Shown here: in pieces, positions 17,772 to 27,523 of the stretch
Layout: each line of letters begins with the position of its first letter
Position numbering within the stretch: the first letter of the stretch is position 1
DNA from: Algoriphagus locisalis
GTDB taxonomy: Bacteria; Bacteroidota; Bacteroidia; Cytophagales; Cyclobacteriaceae
Reading direction: 5' to 3'
NCBI RefSeq assembly: GCF_900116615.1
Contig: NZ_FPBF01000001.1
Coordinates: 186,001-250,000, forward strand
DNA length: 64,000 bases
Notes under the pieces: generated by a model
What the model was told of the DNA's origin: nothing
The model's database searches: none
What the model saw: the letters and a program-made list of their open reading frames with translations, nothing else
Translations under genes and position numbers: made by a program

Positions 17772-18296
17772 ATGCGCTCTATACGGGTTTTTAGTAATTT
17801 AATCATTGTTCTTTTTCTCCTTACGCCTCTTGCTAGCAATGCATTAGTCGCACAGGTTTCCAATGGGTATTCTATCTCTGAAAATGATTTTGTGGAGTAT
17901 AATAAGCTGAAATTGAGGAGTGTGGAAAGTGGTTCTAAAGCTGAAAAAAACTCTGATCCTTCTGAGTTGACTTTTTCCCCGCTTACAGCCGTGGAAACAA
18001 ACATAGCGAACAACCTCAATTCTCACTGGGTTTGGTCAGAAAACACACTAGATATAATCGATAGTTTTTCTCCTTTTTTATTTCGAACCAAGAAATCCGC
18101 GACTGTTGACCAAGTTAAAATTTTAGTTGAGGTGAATTCTATAGGAAGACTGAGCGCATTTGAAGTAGTGGGTGATGTGGATAGGGGCTTAAAGGAGCGA
18201 ATTGATTATGTCCTCAGAAAGCTGCCAGACTGCAAGCCTGTTCCCGGCTTTGATAAATATGGTTTGGAAACTTTTGAGTTAATCATCCAAAAATAA
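17772..18296 (+). CDS. Secreted protein with TonB-C-terminus-like domain
   Basis: From the ATG at 17772 the 174-residue protein has a good signal peptide (MRSIRVFSNLIIVLFLLTPL, cleaved around ALVAQ). An ATG at 17706 would add 22 residues with a second hydrophobic stretch and is less likely. The C-terminal 70 residues (VKILVEVNSIGRLSAFEVVG and RKLPDCKPVPGFDKYGLETF) resemble the TonB C-terminal fold, in which a beta strand leads to 'ALRKLP-W-PG'-like sequence. The usual transmembrane anchor plus proline-rich linker of TonB is missing, so it is not a standard energy transducer. Function is unknown. Confidence 0.6.
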   Translation: MRSIRVFSNLIIVLFLLTPLASNALVAQVSNGYSISENDFVEYNKLKLRSVESGSKAEKNSDPSELTFSPLTAVETNIANNLNSHWVWSENTLDIIDSFSPFLFRTKKSATVDQVKILVEVNSIGRLSAFEVVGDVDRGLKERIDYVLRKLPDCKPVPGFDKYGLETFELIIQK

Positions 18297-18298
18297 TA

Positions 18299-18322
18299 AG
18301 CTGGTTCATCCGGCTTTTTTTT
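18299..18322 (+). terminator. Intrinsic terminator
   Basis: The 6-bp stem AGCTGG / CCGGCT with a 5-nt loop is followed by eight T residues, 3 bp after the preceding stop. Confidence 0.7.
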
Positions 18323-18450
18323 AAGCGGTTAGTGATTGGATCCTGTTCATTCTATTTTTGATGGCTTCCTGAAAACCATTTCTGTCAAGAGTTTGATGGA
18401 AATTAGTGTCATCAGGTTTTTCGCCAAGATTCTAACAGCTTCTATTTACT

Positions 18451-21279
18451 ATGAAATTTCACAAATTTGGTATTGCCTTCGTGGCGATGCTCCTTGGAAC
18501 CCAAGTTCTTTTTGCCCAACAAAAGAGGCCTCTGACTCATGCTGACTACGACGGATGGGAGAGATTGGCCTCAGAGAAAATCACCAAAGACGGGAAATGG
18601 GTTGGCTATCAGATTTCTCCCCAAGATGGAGACGGTAGGATTGAACTTTTTTCTTTCACAAATCCAGACCGCCGTCAAATCATCCCTAGAGGCTCTTCCT
18701 TTGATTTTTCGGCTGATGATCTTTTCGCTGTTGGTAAAATAGCTCCTGAAAAAGATTCTGTTTATGTGCTGAAACTGAAAAAGACCAAGAAGGAGGACAT
18801 GCCTTCGGATAGCCTCTTTATATATAGTATGGCCGAGGGTAGGCTGGAAAAACTCCCACGGGTAAAGTCTTTTGCAATTCCAGAGAAAGCGGGTAGTTGG
18901 ATAGCAGTTCACTACGAAAAGGAAAAGAAAGATAAATCTAAAGCCGATAAGGATTCTGAAGCTGACTCCACAGCCAAAGCAGAAAAACCTAAGAAGACAG
19001 ACGGGACAAAACTTTCCGTGCGAAAACTGGATGGTTCTATTACCTATGATTTCGACAGAGTGAAGTCCTACAATTTTTCAAAAAATGGAGATTTTCTGTA
19101 TTACGTTTTAGCTGAAGAAGACACCTTGGACAATGCAGCTATTTACCTATTGAATCTAAGTGACGGCCAAAGTGAATTGCTCTCAGAAGGCATGACTTCT
19201 TACACTGAAGTTACCTTTTCCCCAGCAGCAAAATATCTCGCCTACCTCACTACCTATGATTCAGCCAAAGCTGAAAAGCCCTATTATTCACTTTTTTTGA
19301 CTGAAACTTCCAGCATTGATTTGGAGGAAATAGTCACTGGAGAATCTGAAGATTTATTGGCTAACAGCCGAATCAGTGAGAATGGTAATCTTACGTTTTC
19401 TGAAAATGAAGAGCGGCTGTTTTTTGGTGTGGCTCCTGATTATGTGGACTACTCCTATGCAAGTGATACAACCATCTTAGATGAGGATAGAGTCAGCCTG
19501 GATATTTGGGGCTGGCAGGATTCTGAAATTCAGCCCATGCAGTTGAAGAATAAGAACAGGGAAGAGAGATTTTCTTATTTGGCAACTATTGACCTGAAAA
19601 CTGACAAAATCACCCAGCTCGCAGATTTGGATGTTAAAAATGTTATGTTGGAATCAAAAGTGGAGCGGGATTTTGGACTGGCTTGGACTGATGCGCCCTA
19701 CCGCATTAATTACAGCTGGGATATTCAAATTGGCAGAGACCTGTATTTGGTTGATTTCAATGACGGTTCCAAAACGCTGATTGAGAAAAATGCTTCTGGT
19801 TTTCCTTCCATTTCCCCAGAAGGTAAATATGTGTATTGGTACGATGGACGCGACAGTAGCTGGGTGGCCTATGATGTAGCTCAAAAAGCTAAAATTAACC
19901 TTACAAAAGAGCTTCCGGTTGTTTTTTATGATGAGTTGCATGATTCACCTTCCTTGCCAGGAAGCAACGGCAGCGCTGGTTGGTTAGCTGGAGATGAAGC
20001 GTTTCTGGTTTATGATAGATTTGATATCTGGAAAATCGATCCTAAAAATCCAGCAAATGCAGTGAATTTGACGCAAGGTTCAGGTAGAAAATCCAATACA
20101 GTTTTCAGAAGACAGGATTTAGATCGTGAGGAAAGAAACATTGATCCAAAAAGCCAGTTGCTTCTGACAGCCTTCAATGAAAAAACCAAAGATTCAGGTT
20201 TTTTCCTGGGTTCCATTGATGGAAAAACTGCACCGAAGCAGTTGATAATGACCGCAAACCGTTACTCAGGATTGACTAAAGCAAAGGAAAGCTCTGAGGT
20301 TTTCTTGAACAAGTCCACCTACCAAGAGAATCCAGACCTGTATTTGGGAGACCTTACTTTTAAAAACCTCAAAAAGGTCTCTAACCTGAATCCTCAGCAA
20401 GCAAACGTGAATTGGGGATCTGTGGAGTTGGTCGATTACCTTTCCAGTGATGGAGACTCTCTACAAGGTTTGCTCTTCAAGCCGGAGAATTTTGATGTCT
20501 CCAAAAAATATCCTCTGATGGTTTATTTCTACGAGCGTAACAGTGATGGTTTGCATAATTACAGAGCTCCGGCACCAAGTGCTTCCACGATCAATATTCC
20601 ATATTTCGTGAGTAACGATTACTTAGTCTTTGTTCCGGATATCAAATACAAACTAGGCCTGCCAGGTCCTAGTGCATATAACTGCATCATTCCGGGAGTT
20701 CAATCCCTAGTGGCCAAAGGATACGTGGATTCAGCTAATATGGCAATTCAGGGACAGAGTTGGGGTGGCTATCAAGTTGCTTATTTGATTACCCAAACCA
20801 ATATGTTCAAAGCTGCTGGAGCTGGAGCTCCGGTAGTAAATATGACTTCTGCCTATGGAGGAATCCGATGGGGAACAGGAATGAGCCGCATGTTCCAATA
20901 CGAGCAAACTCAATCTAGAATAGGAGGGACGCTTTGGGAAAAGCCGGTTTATTATTTAGAGAATTCACCGCTCTTCTTTATGGATCGTGTCAAAACCCCG
21001 GTTTTGATTATGCACAATGACGAAGATGGTTCAGTGCCGTGGTATCAGGGAATCGAAATGTTTATGGCATTGAAGCGATTGAATCAGCCAGCCTGGCTGC
21101 TGCAGTACAATGGAGAGGATCATAATTTGGTACAGCGCAAAAACCGAAAAGATCTTTCCGTTCGCTTGAGTCAATTCTTTGATCATTACCTGAAAGGAGC
21201 CCCGGCGCCGCTATGGATGAGCGAAGGATTGCCAGCTGTTCAAAAAGGGAAGACGTTGAAATATGAGTTAGTGCAGTAA
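18451..21279 (+). CDS. Secreted S9-family (prolyl oligopeptidase) serine peptidase
   Basis: The 942-residue exported protein has a signal peptide (MKFHKFGIAFVAMLLGTQVL, cleaved near LFAQ), a beta-propeller-like region with WD-type repeats over residues 40-650 and a C-terminal alpha/beta hydrolase domain. The nucleophile is Ser770 in GQSWGGYQ, the acid is in HNDEDGSVPWYQ (Asp857 or 859) and the base is His891 in GEDHNLVQ. A Lys/Glu-rich insert (residues about 155-185) is low complexity. Likely role: degrading peptides in the periplasm or outside. It has its own promoter region and a strong terminator, so it is monocistronic. Confidence 0.92.
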   Translation: MKFHKFGIAFVAMLLGTQVLFAQQKRPLTHADYDGWERLASEKITKDGKWVGYQISPQDGDGRIELFSFTNPDRRQIIPRGSSFDFSADDLFAVGKIAPEKDSVYVLKLKKTKKEDMPSDSLFIYSMAEGRLEKLPRVKSFAIPEKAGSWIAVHYEKEKKDKSKADKDSEADSTAKAEKPKKTDGTKLSVRKLDGSITYDFDRVKSYNFSKNGDFLYYVLAEEDTLDNAAIYLLNLSDGQSELLSEGMTSYTEVTFSPAAKYLAYLTTYDSAKAEKPYYSLFLTETSSIDLEEIVTGESEDLLANSRISENGNLTFSENEERLFFGVAPDYVDYSYASDTTILDEDRVSLDIWGWQDSEIQPMQLKNKNREERFSYLATIDLKTDKITQLADLDVKNVMLESKVERDFGLAWTDAPYRINYSWDIQIGRDLYLVDFNDGSKTLIEKNASGFPSISPEGKYVYWYDGRDSSWVAYDVAQKAKINLTKELPVVFYDELHDSPSLPGSNGSAGWLAGDEAFLVYDRFDIWKIDPKNPANAVNLTQGSGRKSNTVFRRQDLDREERNIDPKSQLLLTAFNEKTKDSGFFLGSIDGKTAPKQLIMTANRYSGLTKAKESSEVFLNKSTYQENPDLYLGDLTFKNLKKVSNLNPQQANVNWGSVELVDYLSSDGDSLQGLLFKPENFDVSKKYPLMVYFYERNSDGLHNYRAPAPSASTINIPYFVSNDYLVFVPDIKYKLGLPGPSAYNCIIPGVQSLVAKGYVDSANMAIQGQSWGGYQVAYLITQTNMFKAAGAGAPVVNMTSAYGGIRWGTGMSRMFQYEQTQSRIGGTLWEKPVYYLENSPLFFMDRVKTPVLIMHNDEDGSVPWYQGIEMFMALKRLNQPAWLLQYNGEDHNLVQRKNRKDLSVRLSQFFDHYLKGAPAPLWMSEGLPAVQKGKTLKYELVQ

Positions 21280-21294
21280 TTGATTTTCTTTCTT

Positions 21295-21329
21295 AATGCC
21301 CTTTATATTCTTTAAAGGGCATTTTTTTT
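21295..21329 (+). terminator. Intrinsic terminator of the S9 peptidase gene
   Basis: The perfect 11-bp stem AATGCCCTTTA / TAAAGGGCATT with a 7-nt loop is followed by a T-run, 15 bp past the stop. Confidence 0.88.
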
Positions 21330-21435
21330 ACTTTCATTTACAAACTCATATCTTTTTAGTACTAGATAATTGTGTTTTGAAGTATAAAAAATGTATTTTC
21401 ACCTATATTTTTAGCTTTTCAATCACGTTTACACT

Positions 21436-22005
21436 ATGATTAACAAAATTCGTCGTGCCCTTACTGGGTACAAAGTCAGTAAAATATCAAAAAATGGGTT
21501 AGAGATTAAAACTTCTTACAAAGGGAAATTTCCTTCATCCGATCCTTTAGCAGCTCTAAAGGATGTGAAATTGAAACTTGATAAATCTCCAATTCAACTT
21601 TCAGTGAATTCAAATATGGCCGTTTGTTGGGAGGAAAAGATAAAGGTTTTGGATGGCACCCTGCCAACTTATTCTGCTAAATTCAAAGTAGGTAAAAATC
21701 AGTATAGAATCTCTAGGTTTGTAGCTAAGCAAAATAAATCTCCCTTGAGCCTTTATACCTTCAGCAATAACGGTAAAATCTTTGCTCTTTTCACCAGAAT
21801 ATATGATTATGGCGAGCAATTTAAGGAAATTGAAAATTGTCTTATTTCAAATGGAAGTATAGAACAATCAGCTTCGAATAGAAGCATGCTATACATAACG
21901 AATGTTCAGCATTCTGCTCTCCTTGATGTTTTTGGGCATTCCCAATCCTTTTTCTGGAATGACAGGGACGAATTAGAAAAATGCTTGGATGTGATAAAAT
22001 TGTAA
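21436..22005 (+). CDS. Protein of unknown function
   Basis: A 189-residue product starts MINKIRRALTGYKVSKISKN. There is no signal peptide or membrane segment, so it is likely cytoplasmic. It is basic at the N-terminus and has alternating strands (KFKVGKNQYRISRFVAKQ, NGKIFALFTRIYDYGEQFKE), suggesting an alpha/beta fold, but I recognise no family. It is flanked by terminators on both sides and is thus a single-gene unit. The open frame, codon use and position between terminators support a real gene. Confidence 0.65.
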   Translation: MINKIRRALTGYKVSKISKNGLEIKTSYKGKFPSSDPLAALKDVKLKLDKSPIQLSVNSNMAVCWEEKIKVLDGTLPTYSAKFKVGKNQYRISRFVAKQNKSPLSLYTFSNNGKIFALFTRIYDYGEQFKEIENCLISNGSIEQSASNRSMLYITNVQHSALLDVFGHSQSFFWNDRDELEKCLDVIKL

Positions 22006-22026
22006 ACACAGAAAAAAAATCATCAT

Positions 22027-22066
22027 AAAAAGAGCCCAGAATCTATTTAAGTTTTGGGCTCTTTTT
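22027..22066. terminator. Bidirectional terminator between convergent genes
   Basis: The perfect 12-bp stem AAAAAGAGCCCA / TGGGCTCTTTTT with a 16-nt loop gives a T-run on both strands. It separates the unknown gene from thyA. Confidence 0.88.
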
Positions 22067-22089
22067 ATGCTTTTTAGGTTTTACAATAA

Positions 22090-22884
22090 TCAAACCGCCA
22101 CCGCTGCCTTAATGTGTGGATGCGGATCGTAGTTGACCAACTCAAAATCCTCGTATTTAAACTCAAAAATATCTTTTACCTCAGGATTGATTTTCATCGT
22201 GGGTAATTCTCTGATCTCTCGACTCAGTTGCAATTCAGCCTGCTCCAAGTGGTTGGAATATAAATGCGCATCCCCAAAGGTGTGAATGAAGTCACCTGCT
22301 TCTAAACCACAAACCTGAGCTACCATCATGGTAAACAACGCATAAGAAGCAATATTGAATGGAACGCCTAGGAAAACATCCGCACTTCGCTGGTAAAGCT
22401 GGCAACTCAATTTACCTTCTGCCACATAAAACTGGAAGATCGTATGACAAGGCGGCAAAGCCATATTGTCCACATCTGCCACATTCCAGGCACTAACGAT
22501 ATGCCTGCGACTATCCGGTTTGGTCTTGATCTGATGAATCAGATTCTTGATTTGATCGATTTCCCCGCCTTTACCATCTGGCCAGTGTCTCCATTGATAG
22601 CCATACACAGGACCCAAATCTCCATTCTCATCTGCCCACTCATTCCAAATGGAAACCTTATTGTCGTTGAGATATTTGATATTTGAGTCACCTTTCAGAA
22701 ACCAAAGTAATTCTATGATAATCGAGCGCAGGTGTAGTTTTTTGGTAGTGACTACCGGAAAACCCTTTGATAAATCAAATCGCATCTGATGACCGAAAAT
22801 ACTACGGGTTCCAGTTCCTGTTCTATCTCCTTTTACAGCTCCTTCATCAAGGATTTTGCGCATCAAATCGTGGTATTGCTTCAT
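22090..22884 (-). CDS. thyA: Thymidylate synthase
   Basis: ThyA converts dUMP to dTMP with methylene-tetrahydrofolate. The 264-residue length equals the E. coli enzyme. Catalytic Cys146 is in [13 protein letters not shown], the phosphate-binding Arg residues in [17 protein letters not shown] and [12 protein letters not shown], and the substrate loop is [20 protein letters not shown]. No folA follows in the window. The upstream gene points away, so thyA has its own promoter in 22885-23019. Confidence 0.98.
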   Translation of the reverse strand: MKQYHDLMRKILDEGAVKGDRTGTGTRSIFGHQMRFDLSKGFPVVTTKKLHLRSIIIELLWFLKGDSNIKYLNDNKVSIWNEWADENGDLGPVYGYQWRHWPDGKGGEIDQIKNLIHQIKTKPDSRRHIVSAWNVADVDNMALPPCHTIFQFYVAEGKLSCQLYQRSADVFLGVPFNIASYALFTMMVAQVCGLEAGDFIHTFGDAHLYSNHLEQAELQLSREIRELPTMKINPEVKDIFEFKYEDFELVNYDPHPHIKAAVAV

Positions 22885-23019
22885 CTTTTAAGTTTGATTT
22901 TCAAGTTTCGGCAAGTTAAGCAGTTCAGGTAATAAATGGAATTGATTTAAAACAAAGCAGCGTCAATAGTATTATACTTGGACTGGGAAAATGAGTTGAC
23001 TGCCTCTTATATCGCGTAA

Positions 23020-25275
23020 ATGTTTCAAAAATCCACCGCTTACACTTTTCTCGCTCTTGCTGTTTTGCTCAGCTTGTTGCTGCTGATTTTCCGGCCTACG
23101 CCTCAATTTAATTATGATTTTGAAACATTTTTTCCACAGAACGACAAGGACTTAGATTTCTACGAAAGCTTCAAAAGCCAATTCGAAAATGATAACGATT
23201 ATCTGCTGATTGCCTTAAGTAATCCTGATGGTGAGCTTTTGGAATCCCGCTTTCTAGCCAAATCCTACGCAATTCAATCCAAAATTCAGGAGTTGGAAAA
23301 AGTCGATACGGTCATCTCCATTCTTAGCTTGAAGCAACCTGTTATTGGGATTTTTGGCCTGACAAACCGAGCAGTTCTAGATTGGTCAGATGAGAATTCC
23401 TTAGCTAAAACTAACGCGAATTTGGAGCAGTACCGACCTCAATTAGTTTCTAAAGATGGAAACTCGCTGCTTCTTTGGATTAAAAATGAGCAGAATATAT
23501 CCAAGGAAGATGGCAATATTTTATATGGAGCTATCAAGGACTTGTTTGCAGAGTTTGCTTTGGAACCTCGCGCCACAGCCGGGAAAATCCAGATGCAAGG
23601 AGATTTTATCAAGCTCATGCAACATGAGTTTGGGATGTTTTTTGGCTTCTCAATCTTACTTATTTTAATTCTACTAGTTCTGATTTTCAGGTCTTGGTGG
23701 GGTGTAGTCATCCCGCTAGTAGTGCTGATCATTGGAGTTGCTTGGGCTTTTGGCTTGCTCCTCTACCTAGGTAAGCCCATGGACGTCATGTCGGTCATGC
23801 AGCCTACTATTTTTATGATCGTAGGCTTGAGCGCTTTGATCCATTTTTTTACTCATTTGATCAAAAAACTTAAAGCCGGAGTAAAAAAAGAGGAGGCAAT
23901 TTCTGCAGTTTATAGTGAATTGTTGATGCCTGTATGGCTAACTGTTCTTACCACATCCTTAGGTTTTATATCGCTCTATTTCACCACCATTCCTGCACTT
24001 CAGGATTTTGGTTGGACTACTGGGCTGGGCGTACTGGTTATTTTTTTGGCAGTGATTTTCATTTCGCCAGGACTGTTGTTTCTTATACCAATTACCAATG
24101 ATTTTTCTGGAGATCAGGTCGAAAAACCTGGCCTTTTGCATAGTTCATTCTCTTGGCAGTTAAAGCATAGAAAATGGATCCTTCTTAAGTTTTTGGGGAT
24201 CACCATTCTGTGTATTTTCCTTGGTTCAAAGGTGGAAATTAATGGATATCTGCTTGATAATCTGCCAGTCGATCATCCCATCCAAAAAGACTTTGAATAC
24301 TTCGATGAGCAATTTGGAGGGTCAAATCCTCTTGAGGTTTTTCTTGAAGTAGGAAGTGGAGCAAATTCCTTGTTAGATCTGGAGGTACTTCAAGAAATGG
24401 AAAAAATAGATGCCAAAATCCACGAATTATTTGGCGAAGGTAAGACGATTTCTCCTTTGACGCTGATAAAATCCATCAATCAGGCCCAGAATCAAGGAGA
24501 TCCCAAAGCCTTTGCACTTCCATCAGCAGGGCAAAGGCAGAGAATGAATCGGTGGCTCGATAAAGCCTTGGAGTCTAGTCAGCTGAAAGTCCTTGCTCAG
24601 GATAGAAAGTCTGGGAGAATCAGTGCGAGAGCTCCGGATTTGGGATCATTGAAAATGACCGAGCTCCGTACTGAATTAACTGACTTTGTAGAGAAAGAGA
24701 TTGATCCTGACTTGCTTACTGTACGCTGGACGGGCACAGCCTATCTGATTGATAAAGGGCATAAGTCGGTGACTACTCAGATGGCAAAAGGTCTGGGGGT
24801 AGCCTTCCTTTTGGTTGGGGTAATTGTGGGCTTTTTGTTCCGCTCTTGGAGAATTTCTTTTCTTCTGCTGATCCCCAATTTGATTCCACTGCTCTGGATG
24901 CTTGGGCTGATGTATTTGCTGGGTATTGAGTTTAAGCTGACCATAGCTATACTATTTACGGTCGCATTTGGGATTGCAGTAGATGATAGCATCCATTTTA
25001 TGAGCAGGCTGAAGCATGAGCTAAACCAGGGTAAAAACCTGATTTATGCCTTAAAGCGAACTTATCTGGAAGCGGGAAAAGCAATTCTACTGACCACAGT
25101 GGTGTTGACTGCTGGTTTTGGATTGTTGATTTTCAGCCAGTTTGGTGTGACTCACTTTACCGGGTTGTTGATTTCGGCTTCAATGATTTTCGCATTGATG
25201 GCTGATATGTTGCTTTTACCGCTTTTGCTTTTGCCTTTAAAAAAGATTTGGGAGCAAAAATTTAATAATTCCTAG
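23020..25275 (+). CDS. RND-superfamily MMPL-type exporter
   Basis: The 751-residue membrane protein has the RND layout: one N-terminal helix, a large periplasmic loop (residues about 30-205), five helices, then the same again (loop about 400-590, five helices). Charged residues within a helix, IAVDDSIHFMSRLKHEL (near residue 650), match the proton-relay Asp pair of MMPL/SSD proteins. Such proteins export lipids or hydrophobic compounds; substrate here is unknown. No membrane-fusion or outer-membrane partner is adjacent. It converges on the EEP gene with only 8 bp between stops and no visible terminator. Confidence 0.85.
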   Translation: MFQKSTAYTFLALAVLLSLLLLIFRPTPQFNYDFETFFPQNDKDLDFYESFKSQFENDNDYLLIALSNPDGELLESRFLAKSYAIQSKIQELEKVDTVISILSLKQPVIGIFGLTNRAVLDWSDENSLAKTNANLEQYRPQLVSKDGNSLLLWIKNEQNISKEDGNILYGAIKDLFAEFALEPRATAGKIQMQGDFIKLMQHEFGMFFGFSILLILILLVLIFRSWWGVVIPLVVLIIGVAWAFGLLLYLGKPMDVMSVMQPTIFMIVGLSALIHFFTHLIKKLKAGVKKEEAISAVYSELLMPVWLTVLTTSLGFISLYFTTIPALQDFGWTTGLGVLVIFLAVIFISPGLLFLIPITNDFSGDQVEKPGLLHSSFSWQLKHRKWILLKFLGITILCIFLGSKVEINGYLLDNLPVDHPIQKDFEYFDEQFGGSNPLEVFLEVGSGANSLLDLEVLQEMEKIDAKIHELFGEGKTISPLTLIKSINQAQNQGDPKAFALPSAGQRQRMNRWLDKALESSQLKVLAQDRKSGRISARAPDLGSLKMTELRTELTDFVEKEIDPDLLTVRWTGTAYLIDKGHKSVTTQMAKGLGVAFLLVGVIVGFLFRSWRISFLLLIPNLIPLLWMLGLMYLLGIEFKLTIAILFTVAFGIAVDDSIHFMSRLKHELNQGKNLIYALKRTYLEAGKAILLTTVVLTAGFGLLIFSQFGVTHFTGLLISASMIFALMADMLLLPLLLLPLKKIWEQKFNNS

Positions 25276-25283
25276 CTGTCCGC

Positions 25284-26327
25284 TTATTGCTCATATCCGT
25301 CCCATTTGAATGTAGCTGTGACAGGATAATGGTCTGAATAATCCACCTCCCGGTGAGTTTTAAATTGGATGGCCTTGAGTGTTTTGCTTGAGAAAATATG
25401 GTCTATCCTCAGGAAGAATAGTATTCTATTGTAAGTGAAGCCGAAACCTCTTCCGGCCTGTTCGAAAGCATTGTCGTAATTTTCACTCAATTTAAAGTAG
25501 GTGTAAGAATAAGGGATTTCATTCAAATCTCCCATCAAAATCAACGGGTGCGGGCTGTTATTCATGTGTTCCAATAGCACTTTGAGCTGCTTACTTCTAG
25601 CCAGGCTGCCACGCTGAAGTTTTCCTAAGGTTTGTCGATAATTTACCTTTACTCCTTCTATACTTTCTAAGCCGTCAGAATCAATCCGCATAGATTCCAG
25701 ATGAGCATTGTAAATTCGGATCGTATCATTTTTGACCAAAATATCCGCGAAAATCGCTCCGTTTGTCCCTTGCGCATCAAATATTTTACCCTCATTGATG
25801 ATCAGATATTTAGAAAAAATTGCCAGGCCGTTGGACCTTTTTTTCGAATTCCCGTCTGTAATGTGATAGGAAACTTTGTAATTCGAGTTTTTTCCAAGGA
25901 TTTGAATAGCGTTTCTCGAAGGCGTAGTGTTGTCCTGATAAAACTCCTGAAAAACTTTAACGTCAGCCTCTTGATCCTGTAGCCAGGTAAAGACATTTGC
26001 ATCAGAACTCCGTTCATTTTTGGATTTATAATAGAACATGTGTGCATTGTACGTGAGTACCTTCAGCCCCTCAGTAGATTCATTTTTTGGGTTGATCTGG
26101 AAGGTCGCCAGGAAAAACTTGTATCCTAGAATCAGCGCTATAAGTGGCAGAAAGGATAATTTTCTCCAGGAAAGAATTAGAATTACCAGGAGAAGCACAT
26201 TCAAAAGCAAAAATACCGGAATGAAGAATGGTAATAAACCAACGTATTGAAAATACTCCGGAGAGATATAGACGCTGGCAAATAAGAGTAAGGTTACGGC
26301 AAAAATCAGCCAGGTGATGACTTTCAT
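25284..26327 (-). CDS. Membrane-anchored endonuclease/exonuclease/phosphatase-fold protein
   Basis: The first about 95 of 347 residues hold three hydrophobic segments, followed by an EEP domain. Active-site motifs are all visible: NAHMFYY (Asn), VKVFQEFY (Glu), YNAHLES, LMGDLNEIP (Asp and Asn), RIDHIFSS and DYSDHYPV (Asp-His). The catalytic domain is probably periplasmic. Members of this type in Bacteroidota are nucleases or phosphodiesterases with no clear substrate. The gene runs towards the MMPL exporter. Confidence 0.88.
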   Translation of the reverse strand: MKVITWLIFAVTLLLFASVYISPEYFQYVGLLPFFIPVFLLLNVLLLVILILSWRKLSFLPLIALILGYKFFLATFQINPKNESTEGLKVLTYNAHMFYYKSKNERSSDANVFTWLQDQEADVKVFQEFYQDNTTPSRNAIQILGKNSNYKVSYHITDGNSKKRSNGLAIFSKYLIINEGKIFDAQGTNGAIFADILVKNDTIRIYNAHLESMRIDSDGLESIEGVKVNYRQTLGKLQRGSLARSKQLKVLLEHMNNSPHPLILMGDLNEIPYSYTYFKLSENYDNAFEQAGRGFGFTYNRILFFLRIDHIFSSKTLKAIQFKTHREVDYSDHYPVTATFKWDGYEQ

Positions 26328-26807
26328 GAATTGAAATTAATCTGGCAATAAAGTAAGCAATAAATCATGATCCAATTACAGCAAGTAGCGAATGCCTCCA
26401 AATAGCAATCTTCGATCCAAATGGAAATTTAATCTGATTATCCGCAATGATGTCTGTGACCTCTTTTTCTTTGCTTATCAGGCTGGAAGACCCCTGCCCG
26501 ATAGCAGGCGGGGATGAGGGGTGACCGAAGTACCAGCAATGGTAGTGTTAACCATACTTTAAGTCGCTTATTACCTTTTACTGGTGCAATTGCTGATATA
26601 CACAAAATTTAAATTCTAGAATCGGCTATTGAGTTTGTAAAGGTAGAATAATTGCGGTTTCAGAAAATGATTATGGGGCAAATGCTAAAAGAGAGGCTTG
26701 GATTTTGCTGCTTTGCCAATTATTAGTTATTTCGATAGAAAATTGCCCGTTTGGAATACGAGGCTTTTTGCCGGTAGCTATGACCTTTCAAAATCAATTA
26801 TAAAACT
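26328..26807. other. Long intergenic region with REP-like hairpin
   Basis: This 480-bp non-coding stretch lies between divergent genes (EEP and DUF2911). It includes a GC-rich hairpin at 26481-26527 unlike its AT-rich surroundings. Other parts show no open frame of length or composition suggesting a gene. The last about 100 bp should carry the promoter for the lipoprotein gene. Confidence 0.5.
26481..26527. repeat. GC-rich REP-like palindromic element
   Basis: The sequence contains CCTGC-CCGATA-GCAGG inside outer CCCC / GGGG tracts, a hairpin-forming GC-rich island in AT-rich DNA. Similar CCCGATAGC-type palindromes are often dispersed between genes in Bacteroidota. No second copy is in the window, so being a genomic repeat is an inference. 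Confidence 0.4.
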
Positions 26808-27383
26808 ATGAAAACGTACCAATCTATTTTAGCAGCTGCATGTATAGCTGTAGCTTTTGCTTCATGCAGCGAACCAAAGACTGCTGAAACTTCAGAGTCA
26901 AAGGTGGCTGAAGAAACTATGGAAGCTGCTGCGGAAACAGAGTCCAGACCAAGCCCTTTGATGGTAAAAGAAGGTCAGATCTCAGGTAAGGCAATCAAAG
27001 TTCAATATGGCTCCCCAGCGGTCAAAGAAAGACAATTATGGGGTGATTTGGTGCCATATAATGTGGTTTGGAGAACTGGGGCAAATGAGGCTTCTTATGT
27101 AGATCTAGCTGAGGATATCACTGTTGAAGGCAAAACACTTGCTGCCGGGAAGTATTCACTATTTACTATTCCAAAGGAGTCAGGACCGTGGACCGTCATT
27201 TTCAATTCGGAATGGGATCTGGAACATGGTCATTTCCAATACGATGAAAAGAATGATGTGTTGAGAGTAGAAGTGGAGCCAGTTTGGGAAGAGACTAGTC
27301 AAGAGTCATTATCTATGGAAATTGAAAATCCTGGAATTGTTATTCGATGGGAAAAACTCAAACTTCCTATTTCTATAAATTAA
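26808..27383 (+). CDS. DUF2911-family lipoprotein
   Basis: The 191-residue product has a lipoprotein signal (lipobox AFASC, Cys20) and an acidic Glu/Ala-rich linker (residues 25-48). The DUF2911 domain follows, with the hallmarks KVQYGSPAVKERQLWGDLVP and VVWRTGANEASYVDLAEDI, then GKYSLFTIPKESGPWTVIFN. Function of DUF2911 is unknown; it is very common in Bacteroidota and exported. A strong terminator follows. Confidence 0.9.
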   Translation: MKTYQSILAAACIAVAFASCSEPKTAETSESKVAEETMEAAAETESRPSPLMVKEGQISGKAIKVQYGSPAVKERQLWGDLVPYNVVWRTGANEASYVDLAEDITVEGKTLAAGKYSLFTIPKESGPWTVIFNSEWDLEHGHFQYDEKNDVLRVEVEPVWEETSQESLSMEIENPGIVIRWEKLKLPISIN

Positions 27384-27398
27384 ACCTAAGAATTTATT

Positions 27399-27437
27399 AA
27401 AAAAGCCCTCAATTTTAAACGTTGAGGGCTTTTTTTA
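27399..27437. terminator. Intrinsic terminator after the DUF2911 gene
   Basis: The perfect 14-bp stem AAAAAAGCCCTCAA / TTGAGGGCTTTTTT with a 9-nt loop is followed by T residues. Confidence 0.88.
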
Positions 27438-27523
27438 TGATTGATCTGTCAAAAGGCTAGCGGATTGTGTTTATTAATCTAAGGTTTAGGGTAAATTCGT
27501 CTCTTGACTTTAAACGAGATTTC

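Noticed and set aside
17600..18019. Minus-strand open frame of 139 residues
   Set aside because: It overlaps the plus-strand secreted protein and the orphan terminator, and has no signal or domain.
17772..18296. A full TonB energy transducer
   Set aside because: Only the C-terminal domain looks TonB-like; the anchor and proline-rich linker are absent, and no ExbB/ExbD genes are nearby.
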